Shown piece by piece: positions 1-10,647 of a stretch of DNA of 64,000 nt. Position numbers and translations under genes: made by a program. Positions within the stretch are counted from its first letter, which is position 1. Every line of letters begins with the position of its first letter. The notes under the pieces are model-generated. The model saw only the letters and a program-made list of their open reading frames with translations, was not told the origin of the DNA and did not search any database. The DNA is from Liquidambar formosana (lineage: Eukaryota; Streptophyta; Magnoliopsida; Saxifragales; Altingiaceae): NCBI GenBank assembly GCA_039720395.1, contig CM077832.1, positions 12,045,967 to 12,109,966 on the forward strand. The letters run 5' to 3'.

Positions 1-159
1 ATTAAATTTTTCGCAGCTGCTATAAAAAAAAAAAAAAAAAAATTTAAAATTCCTCTACAGTTTCTCTTCAACTTAACTCACTTTCTTACCCTAAATTTTC
101 TCAGGAACCAAACAGAGGATACAAATGAGAAGAAGGGAGAGAACGAAGATGATATTTAC
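1..159 (-). other. Start of UMP1 intron 1
   Basis: This sequence follows the splice donor at 159-158. Read on the minus strand it is T-rich, as plant introns are, and contains no continuation of the UMP1 protein. A long A-run (T-run on the gene strand) lies at 27-42. No acceptor leading into recognisable UMP1 coding sequence is visible, so the intron probably continues beyond position 1. Confidence 0.6.
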
Positions 160-285
160 CGATTGATATTCGGATTCGAGAGGATGAGATCCAATGATGT
201 CGCTCTTGACGCCTTGAAGTCCGAAACGAAGGGCATCGTTTTGGACCCCTCCGATTTGGTGCGCGATCGTCTTAGGTGCCTCCAT
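160..285 (-). CDS. UMP1: UMP1 proteasome maturation factor, first coding exon (partial gene)
   Basis: The 42 codons from the ATG at 285 read MEAPKTIAHQIGG, then NDALRFGLQGVKSDIIGSHP and LESEYQS. This matches my recollection of the conserved N-terminus of plant UMP1/POMP. UMP1 is a small chaperone that binds half-proteasome precursors, helps 20S core assembly and beta-subunit maturation, and is then degraded as the first substrate. The exon ends at 160 in TCG followed directly by GTAAAT, a good phase-0 splice donor; without splicing the frame runs into a hydrophobic, non-homologous tail. Positions 1-159 are therefore intron, and the downstream exons (family proteins are about 140 residues) lie outside the window. 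Recognition rests on the motif block; no search was run. Confidence 0.85.
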
Positions 286-480
286 TTTCTCTCGTTTTCT
301 TCTACTTTCTTTTGAGTGGGAAAACTTTCTAGGCAAGCAAGCAACGCAAAGTGCCCGAATCCTTGAGTGCGTCTGGTATTTATGTAGAGAGAAATAGACC
401 GAAGCATAGAGCCGAGGCATAGACGGTGTCGTTCTGTATCTCTTATAATAGTACGTTACTATTACCACCAAAACCGACGT
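286..480 (-). promoter_or_regulatory. UMP1 5' leader and probable core promoter
   Basis: Upstream of the UMP1 ATG on the minus strand is a pyrimidine/purine-rich leader. A TATA-like ATAAATA lies at 377-383, about 95 bp upstream of the ATG, which would place a start site near 345-352 and a leader of about 60-70 nt. This is inferred from position and composition only. Confidence 0.35.
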
Positions 481-2104
481 CGTTCAGTTATGTGCTTATC
501 CAATACCCTTTATTTATTTATTTATAGGTACCCATAGATATTCTTGACTACCCATATTTTGAAACGATAGTCGCACAATGTACCAACATGACCGAATTGC
601 TATCCTCCTTTCTTTTTCCTTTTTTTTTTTCTTTTTTTTTTTTGGGTACAAATATTAATTCTTCCTCAAAATAATTCTAGGATGTGCAAAAAATGTCTAA
701 TCCGTCAAATCAAACAAATCCATTCCATTTTATACTAATTCAAACCGTTTGAGAGGTTAGGTGACGCAGTTTAGGTGGATTGGGCAATAAAATTGGTTAT
801 TTGATTTGGTTAGTAGGTTAAACGTTATCAAACTACTAATAAACCAAACCAACATGCCTTTAATAACGTATATATAAAATTATAAAAATCAAATAAAAAA
901 AATCTTTTTATAACAATTATTGATGGCCAGAAGGATAACCTTAAATCTTAAATTCCTAAGTCCCCAAACAATGTATATCAACTCATAAAGATATGATATG
1001 ATTCATATACCCAAGTCCTTATTTTGAAACATAGAATTGGGTTGCATATTAGTATATTTTGCTATTTCTTATTGCTACTTTGTTTGCTTGCTACATTTTG
1101 AATCTTCCAACAAGATTTGAAACTAATTTAACATTAGTTATCTCCGATTTCATCTACATTGATTAGGTGTTTATTTTCACAAAGTTGTAACTTACTTATT
1201 TAGCGTTAAGATATTGTGAAAGTATGTGTCAAGTTTTACATAACCAATTAAAATGGTTAAATTTTTTGGATTTATTTATGACTCATCAATTAAAGCTGAA
1301 TATATAATAGAAAATGCCTAATAAAAAATGGCATGATAGAAACCGCAAAATCCGCCCACACAGCTGATGACAAACCGCCTAAAAAACCATATAATCCATT
1401 GATTCTTAGCACATACGGTTTAGTGGCAAGTAAGAAATTTTGTAACTCACCATTAATGGATTGATTGGTATTTTTGCCCCTAAATCACTCCAGACCAACT
1501 TGCGCACATCCCTAATCAAATCTTTCCAAATAACAATTATTATTTCTAAAAGGGAATTAGATTCCTGTTTTGATAAAGGAAAGGATATTATTACTACGAA
1601 AGGTTACTCATTGGATATTGTTACACGATTGAAGCAATGGAATTAGGATTTTTTTTTTTTCCTTCTTTTTTCCACTAAATATTTAGAGAGAGAGATATTA
1701 AAAATTGAGATGGGTCAAAACGCTAACATCGAAATCAAAAGGGGCAAAACAAGTTCACTGGGTGCAAATTAATTTATACTCCGTGATGCCATGTGTGAGC
1801 AGTGGACGAAGAAAGAGACGCTTGGAATGATGCTAGTAACGACCAATATTTTTCTTCCAAAATCATCATTGTTCGGCTGTGAAAATCTAAACAATATTAA
1901 TTTGTTCAGTCAGTGACAGTCGAACAAAACACCAATGTTCAGTTATATGCAACTGAACAAAGCAATTTTATTTGGTTGCTTTTGATTGAACATTTATGGG
2001 TTGTTTGACTCTAGCATGCCAAACAACGCCAGAATGAGAAATTTTCATTATTTTTTTATACTTGTTGTAGAGAAAGGCTTCTACACATGGCAAAAAGAAG
2101 ATGA
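481..2104. other. Intergenic, no gene recognised
   Basis: AT-rich sequence with T-runs (612-643, 1649-1660) and no long or recognisable reading frame. Between 1870 and 2000 a short motif TGTTCAG and its complement recur several times, without clear element ends. I see no gene here. Confidence 0.5.
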
Positions 2105-2272
2105 AACCTTATTTGTGAATTTTTAAAAATTTAATACTAGTGGGTGGCCCAAACCAACCCACGCACAACCCTAGTAGGTGGCCCTAAGGGATTAAGCAAG
2201 AGTCGAATTCAAGACCTCCGCTTCTTGAGCTGGGGTCCCTTACCAACTGAGCTACTCCTTGTGGTTTTGGGA
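2105..2272 (-). mobile_element. tRNA-derived SINE copy
   Basis: On the minus strand a tRNA-like polymerase III promoter is visible: box A TAGCTCAGTTGGTAAGGG near 2240-2262, and box B as GGTCTTGAATTCGACTC near 2200-2218. No tRNA cloverleaf can be completed, and the copy continues into non-tRNA sequence ending in an A/T-rich tail near 2105-2130. That is the layout of a plant tRNA-derived SINE rather than a functional tRNA gene. Confidence 0.5.
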
Positions 2273-2372
2273 GAGTAAGTTCAAAACTTAGGATAGTTAC
2301 ATATTGATATAATGAATTTCTGATCCATATTAGAAGAAGAAGAAGAATCTTCCATTTGGTTTGCCAGAAATT

Positions 2373-2543
2373 CATTGAGATTTGAAAACAAAGAAATTAC
2401 ATTTCCTCGATTATGCTTTCATATCGAGTATTGATTGTTTGATATTGGCAAGTTCAGATCATTGAGATTTGAAGACAAGAAAATTACATTTCCTCGATTA
2501 TACTTTCATATAAAGTCTTGATTGTTTGATATTGGCAAGTTCA
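2373..2543. repeat. 87-bp tandem duplication
   Basis: The block starting CATTGAGATTTGAA at 2373 is repeated from 2460 with only a handful of differences; both copies end in GATATTGGCAAGTTCA. It lies just upstream of the LINE RNase H remnant and may belong to the same decayed element. Confidence 0.75.
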
Positions 2544-2647
2544 ATGGTGGTAACATATCCAATTCAGTTTCTGATCTTATTACTCTCAAGTCTTTTGTTG
2601 TAGTTGGTATTTCAAAAAAGGCTCCATCAATTATCTTAATACGCTGG

Positions 2648-2795
2648 TTCCTCCATCCCCTTCTTGGATCAAGCTAAATATACACAGATGGTTTAGTGAA
2701 AGGAAACCCGGGTCTTGCAGCAGCGGGTGGTGTTTTCAGGAACTGTAGGGGCTTTTGTGTTAATATTGGAGTTGAATGTCAAGTCTTAGCGACTT
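2648..2795 (+). pseudogene. LINE RNase H domain remnant, frameshifted
   Basis: Translation gives PPSPSWIKLN, and after a one- or two-base shift NTDGLVKGNPGLAAAGGVFR, followed by NCRGFCVNIGVE. WIKLNTDG...GNPGxAGxGG is the start of the RNase H domain found at the C-terminus of plant L1-like LINE ORF2 proteins; the D of NTDG is the first catalytic aspartate. The frameshift and the lack of a downstream domain show it is dead. Confidence 0.6.
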
Positions 2796-3301
2796 ATAAA
2801 TGTCAAGCTGTAATAGAGGGGCCATAGTGAGGCAACAAATTTGCTCACAAAGAGATTAAAGTCTAAATGATATGAAGATAGAGTGTACATATCTTAACAA
2901 TGATTCACATTTAATTTTAGTAGGAGCAGCCGATTAGTAATTAAAACCCATATGTCGCAACCCAATGTCGACACATCTATCAGCAATTGAATTACCTTCT
3001 TGACACTTTATTTTTGCAACTTCGTATCCGCCATATGGGAGCATGTTTTCCATTGGACTATTGTATTAGAAACACTTATCACATGTTTTAAATTTATTTA
3101 TTTATTTTATTTTATTATTTTTTTTTTTTCTGGTTTCAATCACCAACTAATATGATATGTATTATTTATTTTAAAATTTAAAGTTAAAAAAATTCAATTT
3201 TTTAAATAAATTAATTAATTTGACATTATTACATCTACTAATTAATAAAGAAATGGATTATAATTTCCTTTTCAACCATTTACTATAATAGTGCATGTCA
3301 T

Positions 3302-3859
3302 TGGACCTGTCAATGGGGAGGATTCGGACCAGTTTAAGGAATATCTGAATCCGATCCGATAAGGAAGAATTTCGATTCGATTTGACCCACGGATCAATAA
3401 AATGCAAATCCATATTGGAATTTGTTACTTTCGGATGTCCCATCCGAAAATTTGATCCGATCAGATAATCTTACAAAGTGTATAGCAAACAAAAAACTAG
3501 CATGAATTTTAAGGGAAAAAATGTAAAACTTTTTAAAATTTGTATAAGCACAAGAAACATGTTTTTAATTTGAAAATAAATTTCTAACAGTTTTACTATA
3601 TATTATTCATATGAAGCATAGATTATGTGGTAAACTAAAAATTAATATAATATAATATATAATATATTATTTAATTTATTGGATCAGGTTTTTATCGGAT
3701 CAAATTAGACAATATCGATATTTAATTTTCTTAACTAACTAGGATTATTGGATTCGGATTATTGATGGATTAACGAATCACACTTTTCTTACCATATCCT
3801 AATTATCATATTGAAGTTGAATTGGATTTGGAACAAAATCCGATCCATTAATAGGTCTA
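3302..3859. mobile_element. hAT-type non-autonomous element (MITE) with 8-bp TSD
   Basis: The ends TGGACCTGTCAATGG and, in reverse complement, TAGACCTATTAATGGATCGG form terminal inverted repeats. They are flanked by CATGTCAT (3294-3301) and TATGTCAT (3860-3867), an 8-bp duplication with one mismatch, as hAT transposases leave. The interior repeatedly carries GATCCGAT / ATCGGATC and has no coding capacity. Size 558 bp. Confidence 0.65.
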
Positions 3860-3867
3860 TATGTCAT

Positions 3868-4499
3868 AGAAGCATTATGCATATCTCATGACATTGGTTT
3901 TTCTATTAGTACACTATTTTTAGTTGTTTGCCATGTTTATCATATGCTATTTAAAATGAAATAAAAAAGAAATTTAAAAATAAAAAAATAAAAAAAGAGG
4001 ATATACTAGGACACAATACATCCTCCGTGCCCACTAGCTGATGGGGGCTCTCTCTATTTGCTTTATTCATAAGCCACCTCACCGTGGGTCCTTCCTCAAT
4101 GGCCGATGCTCATTTATGCGGGCGTCTTCTGAGCAATTTGAGACCCCAGGCGAACTCATACTCCTTTATACATATTCAAAAAAAAAAAAAAAAAAAAAGG
4201 GCAAAAAAGAAAAGGTTTTTGTTTTGGACTAGACTGAATTGGGCTATGGGTATGGGGTCTTTAAATTTTGTTTGAGGAATTGAGGCCCTAAATGATCAAG
4301 GTATTTTGTAAAAATAAACATAAAAAATTGGGCTTACCACAAAGGTTGGTCCAAGAATGGAGCCTTTATTTTTGGCCCAAAATATGGGGCTCTAGGTAAT
4401 CACCTTGGTCGCTTATGCTCAAAACTAGGCGACCTACCGATATTACTTAATTATTTTTTGACAATCACCCATCATATATGGCAGTTGAAATGAGAATAT
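3868..4499. other. Intergenic, no gene recognised
   Basis: AT-rich DNA with an A-run near 4179-4198. Two overlapping small reading frames around 4041-4275 are mostly lysine-coding A-run and match nothing I know. The 4030-4160 stretch is more GC-balanced but shows no motif. Confidence 0.4.
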
Positions 4500-4641
4500 T
4501 TTTTTTTTTCTCGCCAAACGATATATAAGAGAACACACACAGTCACGTGGAGTTGAAATCAAGACCTCCGCAAATTTTACTTCCCTATTGGGATAAGACA
4601 TGCCACCAAATTAACCCAAGAGTCATTTGCAAATGAGAATA
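4500..4641 (-). mobile_element. tRNA-derived SINE copy with poly-A tail
   Basis: On the minus strand: box A-like TTAATTTGGTGGCATG near 4595-4620, box B GAGGTCTTGATTTCAACTCC near 4553-4572, then GTGTGTTCTCTTATATATCG, GTTTGGCGAG and a terminal A-run (the T-run at 4500-4510). The tail resembles the copy at 58690-58830, so they appear to be one family. Confidence 0.5.
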
Positions 4642-5029
4642 GTATTATATGAAGAACAATATGCTAGCTAATGAGGTAGGTCGTTTAAGCCTTCCATATT
4701 TCATTTTCTCTTCTTAATAACTGTGATTCCACTTTTTAAAATGACATGGCTCTATAACATTGGTGCAAAAAGTTCATTTGAATTAAAATTCCAAGTTAAG
4801 CTTAATTAGTATAAAGAATTAAGTAGGTTTAAAAGACAAAAAACCCCCTAATCTCATTGCACATCGCATTGTTCACTACTCATGGATATAATGAAGAGAA
4901 AAGTGTCACGTCTGGTTAGTGATCAATGGTAGTTGAAGCAACGTTTTCCAAATGTTAATAAGAGTAAAAATTGTCTAAATTTGTTTCTCCAACATATAAA
5001 ATAATTTTTTGAGGAGTTTTTTAGAACTT
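4642..5029. other. Intergenic, no gene recognised
   Basis: AT-rich DNA without a reading frame or repeat that I recognise. Confidence 0.4.
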
Positions 5030-5032
5030 TAA

Positions 5033-5250
5033 GGCTCTATTTGATTTGCAGATTTTATCAAGGAAAAAAAATAAAATATGAAGAATTGTACTTTTCTTTA
5101 TTTGGTTGCAATGGAAAATTAGAAGAAAAATAAGAATTAGAATAATTTTGGCTTGATATGATTTAATTTTTTCCTTTCATTTTCTTTTCTCCTCATTTTT
5201 TTCACCTTCCATTTTTTTTCCTTAATAGAATCCATGAACCAAATAGAGGG
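5033..5250. mobile_element. Tourist-like MITE (PIF/Harbinger), TAA TSD
   Basis: The terminal inverted repeat GGCTCTATTTGATTTGC at the left matches CCCTCTATTTGGTTCATGG read inward from the right. TAA flanks both ends (5030-5032 and 5251-5253), the 3-bp duplication typical of PIF/Harbinger elements. The 218-bp interior is A-rich on the left arm and T-rich on the right, so the whole can fold back. A sister copy lies at 8133-8388. Confidence 0.7.
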
Positions 5251-5253
5251 TAA

Positions 5254-6051
5254 ACGAATGTTGGAAAGTAAATTTGAGCAAATGAGTTGAACATTAACAT
5301 AACACAACTCTTACTAAAAACGAACTCCTCTCAGTTTCTTTCTTGCATGTTTGACGATGTTAAATAATGCATGTTTCTGTTGCATTGCTTTCTCTTCTCT
5401 GATTTTCTGTTGCATTTCTTCTGTATCTTCCTCTTCCCTTGATAATATTCTCGGTTTGCTCATAAAAATGAATAAATAACAGCCATTGATCTGTTTGGGG
5501 TACACACAGTTTTCGAGGCTAGCATTTCAAGTATGAGGACAAATGGCCTTTGCCTGGAATGGCATATATGTATATCTCCTCTGATTAGGGGGACCTTTTT
5601 TGGGTTCGATGAGGGAACAAAAAGGGGTAGAGGGACGTTTCCTATTGATAGAGTGCAGTCTGAACCAGAAAAAAAGGGGCAGCATTCAACGTATCGCCGT
5701 ATCGGGTGAGCTTTAATTGGTGATGACTTACTGTGCATGGTGTACGTGCAATGCTACTAGCTAGCATTAATTTGCTAGAGATCTTGGTGTCGTATTTTGT
5801 GTATTATAATGGATTTCACTATCTGTATACTCTCAGGCTTTGGCTCCCTTTTTGGAGTTTTTCCCGCAAGTATATATACTACCCTTTTCAAAAAAATTCT
5901 GAATAAATATCACTTCATACTATTTACGACCTATGCCCCTGGGGCTGGCAGCCGCGTGGTTTCTCCATCTAGCAAACGCTGCGTTTTGAAGCCCCTTCGG
6001 ATGAACAATCCTTGATCTGACAAGTACGGATTAAATTACTCCATATCTACG

Positions 6052-6111
<60 letters not shown>

Positions 6112-6772
6112 ATATGATATATAAATAACCCATCTCCAGCATCCACCATTTCACATAGAGGAAAGATTTGGAATAGCATGAATAGACGGAGACGCCGTCA
6201 GAGCGTCGAGACAGAGGAGCAGCCGATCGATTGGGAAGTTGGAGGGCTTAAGGCCATTAGGCCAGGAATCAAAACGCATCAATGGAGGGGTTTTCTCTCC
6301 AGCTGGTCCCACGTGGGAGCCCAGTGGCATAAGTCGTATGTGGGCGGAAAAAGATTGAAAGCTCATACACATTCGGAATTGTTTTTTTTATAGTCATATA
6401 CATACGGAAAAGACTCCACTTTTTGTTGGCAGCAGTTTTATATTAGATACTGAATCATCATCGGGACTCGATTACACATGCATTCATCTTTACAGTGCCA
6501 AAAAAAAAAAAAAAAAAAAAAAAAAGAGAGAAGGGGTACATGTAAGCCACCTTACTCCGAGTGCAACTCCATCACGCAAACCCACACAGTCACTCAAAAA
6601 AATAAAATAAAAGTCCATCCCCACTAGATATATATGGACCAACCTCAGCCACAAAAGCTATCAACTCACAAACTTACTGTGCCTACTCATCGCCAATCAC
6701 CACTGTTTCCTTCTCCTGCTCAGCTGTTTCTCTGAAGAAAGCTCTCCCAAAACGGTAAAACACTATTTGCTG

Positions 6773-6811
<39 letters not shown>

Positions 6812-8129
6812 TTGCTAGGGTTATAGTTCAATCATCTATGTAAAGTCTGTCATCGTTCAAGGTTAATTAATTTTTACTGTAAAGTACATATGCATGCCCC
6901 ACTGTTGTTGTTTAGAAAAGCTGTTTGGTGCATGATCTATGGGGAAAGTGGTTTTGATTAGCAAGACAACACTCATGGCGTTTTAACTTTTAGGGGACAC
7001 CCTTTTTTGTATCATTCGAGTTTTTTGTTTGGCCATTGAGAAAATAGTGGACAAGAAAAGAAGAGAAAAGTGTGGAGTCTTAGCCTACATCGTTTGATTC
7101 ATGAGTATTCATTTTGTAGGAGCATTTACCATCATCGGGCGGCAAAAAATTCCTTCGTCTAGGTCGTCTTCTTCTTCTTCTTCTTCTTCTTTTTTTTTCT
7201 TTTTAGGTGAGTATATATCTAATTAAGTTTTGATTTCCTCCACTGTTTTTTTATTTATTATTAAGTTTTAATTGGGCACTTAATTTTTCATGTGAAGGTT
7301 TATTTTCTATCTCCGAGAAGGAAGCCTAATTATGGAACTAAGTAAAAGCATTTCCTATTCGAGGTGAGCCAAGGCGCATTTTCTTTTCATTATTTTGCCG
7401 TACATCATTCTCCTATAAGAAAAATGTTATTACATGTTGTATGTTACTATTAGTTGTGATGATCAAACTATTCCGCGGTCGACTCTAGCGTGTATGACAT
7501 ACGGAAATGGGCATCAGATCCCACACAAATATTTTTATTTCAATTTTACATATAAACTTTAGATTATTTAGCCCACTATTATTTTTTATTTCCTCCCTCC
7601 AATGCCATATTCTTATCATTATTTTTCCGATTAAAAATGCCATGCGGTCAAAAAAAAAAAATAAAAAAAAAAAACAAATGCTATACGGTCAACAGTCACA
7701 TGTGGGGCTGCTGTGGTTCCTAACCATTGAGTCCAGTGATTTTTTTATTTTTTATTTTTAGTTAAAGGTTAGTACAGTTAGGTAGTGAGGAGTGGTACTG
7801 TTTTGCTTTGAATTAATGGTACTATCGCCCTTTGTTTTCCATGAAAGTTCACATTCTGGTAGATTACACTGTACGTGACGTCGGGTGAGGGTGAGGGTGG
7901 TACAATCCGGGCAAGAGATGACCTTGGTCCTTGACTGGGTAATAAGAATTGGTCCACTGGACTTTTCTGGCCCACAATGCTCTTCAGGGAAGCCCAAACC
8001 ACAGAAGGCCACCGGCCACATAAGTACGGAAAATTTTAGAGGATGCACTTGGAATTTATATTTCATTAAAATCAAATGACACAATAATTGTCACTTCAAT
8101 CCATTATAAAAAAAAATTGTTTTCCTTTT
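5254..8129. other. Intergenic, no gene recognised
   Basis: Contains CT and AT microsatellites (6058-6111, 6772-6798), A-runs (6500-6525, 7650-7675) and some GC-balanced pieces (5930-6015, 6178-6330, 7860-8030) with small unsupported reading frames. The stretch 6640-6760 followed by a GT donor-like site at 6753 resembles a plant 5' leader, but no coding exon follows that I can recognise. Confidence 0.4.
6058..6111. repeat. Compound (CT)n-(AT)n microsatellite
   Basis: About 17 CT repeats are followed immediately by about 9 AT repeats. Confidence 0.95.
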
Positions 8130-8132
8130 TAA

Positions 8133-8388
8133 CCCTCTATTTGGTTCGTGGAATTTACCAAAGAAAAAAAAATAAAGAAAAAAAAAATGAGGAGGAAAGA
8201 AAATGAAAGGAAAAAGATAAAAATCATATCAAACCAAAATAATTTCAATTCTTCTTTTTCTTTAAATTTTCCATTGCAATCAAATAAAAAAAAGGTACAA
8301 TTCTTTATATATATATATATATATATATATAGATATATATATATATTATTCTTTTTTCCTCGATAAAATTCGCAAACCAAATAAAGCC
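8133..8388. mobile_element. Tourist-like MITE, second copy, TAA TSD
   Basis: Ends CCCTCTATTTGGTTCGTGG and, from the right, GGCTTTATTTGGTTTGCG. TAA flanks at 8130-8132 and 8389-8391. The internal sequence is the reverse arrangement of the copy at 5033-5250, and a (TA)n microsatellite at 8306-8346 has expanded inside it. Reading frames seen here are by-products of the homopolymer-rich arms. Confidence 0.7.
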
Positions 8389-8569
8389 TAAATGTAATTT
8401 TTGATTGATTAACCAATTGTCATGTCATTTTAGACAAAAGGATTTAGGCAAAATTTTTTAGCACTATAACATTATATTTTGATTGGCTTTCGTCCAAATT
8501 TTAAAACCTGAACTTCTATCTTGAATGGCCTTTTTTATTATATATATATATATATATAATCGGAGAAAG

Positions 8570-9090
8570 GTTAATATTGTTAATATTGAGAAAAGGAGAA
8601 CCAAGAACGCCCAGCAAAAGAAACCACCCCAAACAAAGAGCAACCCAACAAAAAGCCCCCATAAAAGCATAGTAGATCGCCTAGCTATAAAGAAAATACA
8701 TCAAAACTATCTCAAAACAAACTCAACAAAAAGCACCAATAAGAAAAAACACCTGCAATAACACATGACCTTGACAATGCAAGGATAGAAACAACACCCT
8801 AAAGAAAATCCCCTAACAACGACTGCAAAGGCCACGAAAAAACCAACCCAGCACAGTACAGAACCACAAGCTAAGCACCAAACATTCCAAAAATAAGGCA
8901 ACACCTGCACCAGAGCTTCAAGTAACAAAAAGAGCCACTTCTCAAAAAGACACTCTAGACAAGAAACTAAAGTAAGAATAGCAAACCCAACCACACAAAG
9001 GATATGACACCCCGACGAACACCCAACAATTAGCAACCAGAACAGCAACTAGCAAGCTGCAACGACGACACCAACAACACACCCCATCAA
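8570..9090 (-). mobile_element. A/C-rich strand-asymmetric block, possible LINE 3' region
   Basis: The plus strand is overwhelmingly A and C for some 500 bp with very few T or G, so the minus strand is T/G-rich. Long T/G-rich 3' regions are common in plant L1-like LINEs, and the minus-strand end near 8570 runs into an A/T tail (the AT repeat at 8541-8560). The 113-residue minus-strand frame inside is a low-complexity consequence of the skew. No reverse transcriptase sequence is attached, so the assignment is tentative. Confidence 0.3.
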
Positions 9091-10030
9091 TTTTTTTTCT
9101 TTCCCTTTCTAACATTGTCCAAAATAATTCATAATCTCCAGCTTTTCGCTTTTTGCTTTTCTTTACTCTAAGGGATTGTTTGGAAAACTTAAAAACTTAG
9201 CCAACTGAGGATAAGTGTAGTCAATTTTGATTCACATAGTTTGGTAAATCTTATTTTCTTGCTAATCAGTTCAGCTTTGTTTTGAAAATAAGGCATAAAC
9301 ACAGTTTTCTTTTCAATCAGCTAGAGTAGTGCATTGTGCAAAGCCATCACTTCGGCTTGAAGGGCTAAACTGGCTTAAAGCTGTCGCTGCAAGTTTGGTA
9401 TGACTTTGCCACCTAATTATCTATCCAATTCCCGCCCATTCCTCTTGATGTTCCCATGCCTATTACATATAATATGTAAATGATATTTGTGTAGGGTTGC
9501 AAATGAACCGAGCTGTTCGTGAACAGCTCGATAAAAACTCGTTCGAGTTTGTTCGATTAATAAATGAGCCAAGTCTGAGCTTAAATACTAGGCTTATTTA
9601 ATAAACGAGTTAAGCTTAAGAAGACCATAGCTCAACTCATTTAGTTTTGTGAACATACTTGCAAATAGGCTCATTAAAAGACTAAATGTTAGGATTTGAA
9701 GTTTGATTTTAGACTTGGAGGGCTACTCTTCGTGGTTACTTGACTAAATTTTAGTTCTTTGAAGTTTGATTTTAGACTTTCTTCAAATTCATTTTTTCAA
9801 TAGATGCATTTGTAGATTTATGTATTTTGTAATAAGGTTCACATTACTATGAATAGGTGTTACTGTGGGGCATATCTTAATGTTTAAACTTACATTCATA
9901 AGCTGAAGCCGAACTTGAACACGAGCTTAAGCTGAGCTTAAATTCGAGCTCGAGCTCAAGCATGACTTGTTTAATTAAATGAGTTGAGCCTGTGCTTTTC
10001 TAAATCTTATCGAACCAAGCTTAATGTATC

Positions 10031-10634
10031 CTATTCCTTAGGCAAGCTCCTAAGAATTTTTCTCACCAATTCGGAGTTAGTGTAAATCTTTCTGAGATAA
10101 TTCAAATGATTTATAATAACATTGAAGCGAGAAAACATATCTCTAATAGATTCATCCTTTTTCATTTTGAATAATTCATATTTACAAACAAGCATATTAA
10201 TTTTAGCTTCTTTAACTTGAGAAGTTCCTTCATAGGTAACTTCTAAAATATCCCATATTTCTTTGGCACAAGTGCACCTAGAGATTTTGCTAAACTCATC
10301 ATTAGTCAAAACACAATATAATAAGCCAATGGCTTTAGAATTGAGTTCAAGAGATTTGTGATCATTGCTAGTGTATTCTTGTGGAACTTTGGAAAGAGTA
10401 ACACCATCAACTACTTTTGTAGGGACTAAAGGACACTTAGAAGTAATGTTCTATAATTCGTAACTAGAAGATTGAATAAAAATTTGCATTCTAATTTTTC
10501 AAAAATTATATAGAGAAGCATTTCCATTAAAGAGAGGTGGTCTATTAGACGATTATCCCTCGATAAATTCATTACTACTATAGTTAGTTATATCGTTCCT
10601 CACAAGACAAATATGTCAAATATAAGAAGTTAGA
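10031..10634 (-). pseudogene. Copia gag (UBN2-type) fragment
   Basis: The minus-strand frame from 10309 reads MTNDEFSKISRCTCAKEIWD, then ILEVTYEGTSQVKEAKINML and later FSRFNVIINHLN. This is the UBN2/gag_pre core typical of Ty1/Copia Gag polyproteins, which form the virus-like particle. Homologous sequence continues upstream to about 10600 with frame breaks. The downstream end stops at about 10031, with no zinc knuckle and no pol, so the element is 3'-truncated. Confidence 0.75.
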
Positions 10635-10646
10635 CTCTAATACCAA
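10635..10646 (-). other. Primer-binding site of the truncated Copia element
   Basis: Reads TTGGTATTAGAG on the minus strand, immediately inside the LTR. It is a one-base variant of the initiator-tRNA-Met complement TGGTATCAGAGC, which fixes the orientation as minus and identifies 10648-11956 as the 5' LTR. Confidence 0.7.
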
Positions 10647-10647
10647 T

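Noticed and set aside
2190..2272. A functional tRNA gene
   Set aside because: Box A and box B are present but acceptor and anticodon stems cannot be completed; a SINE explains it better.
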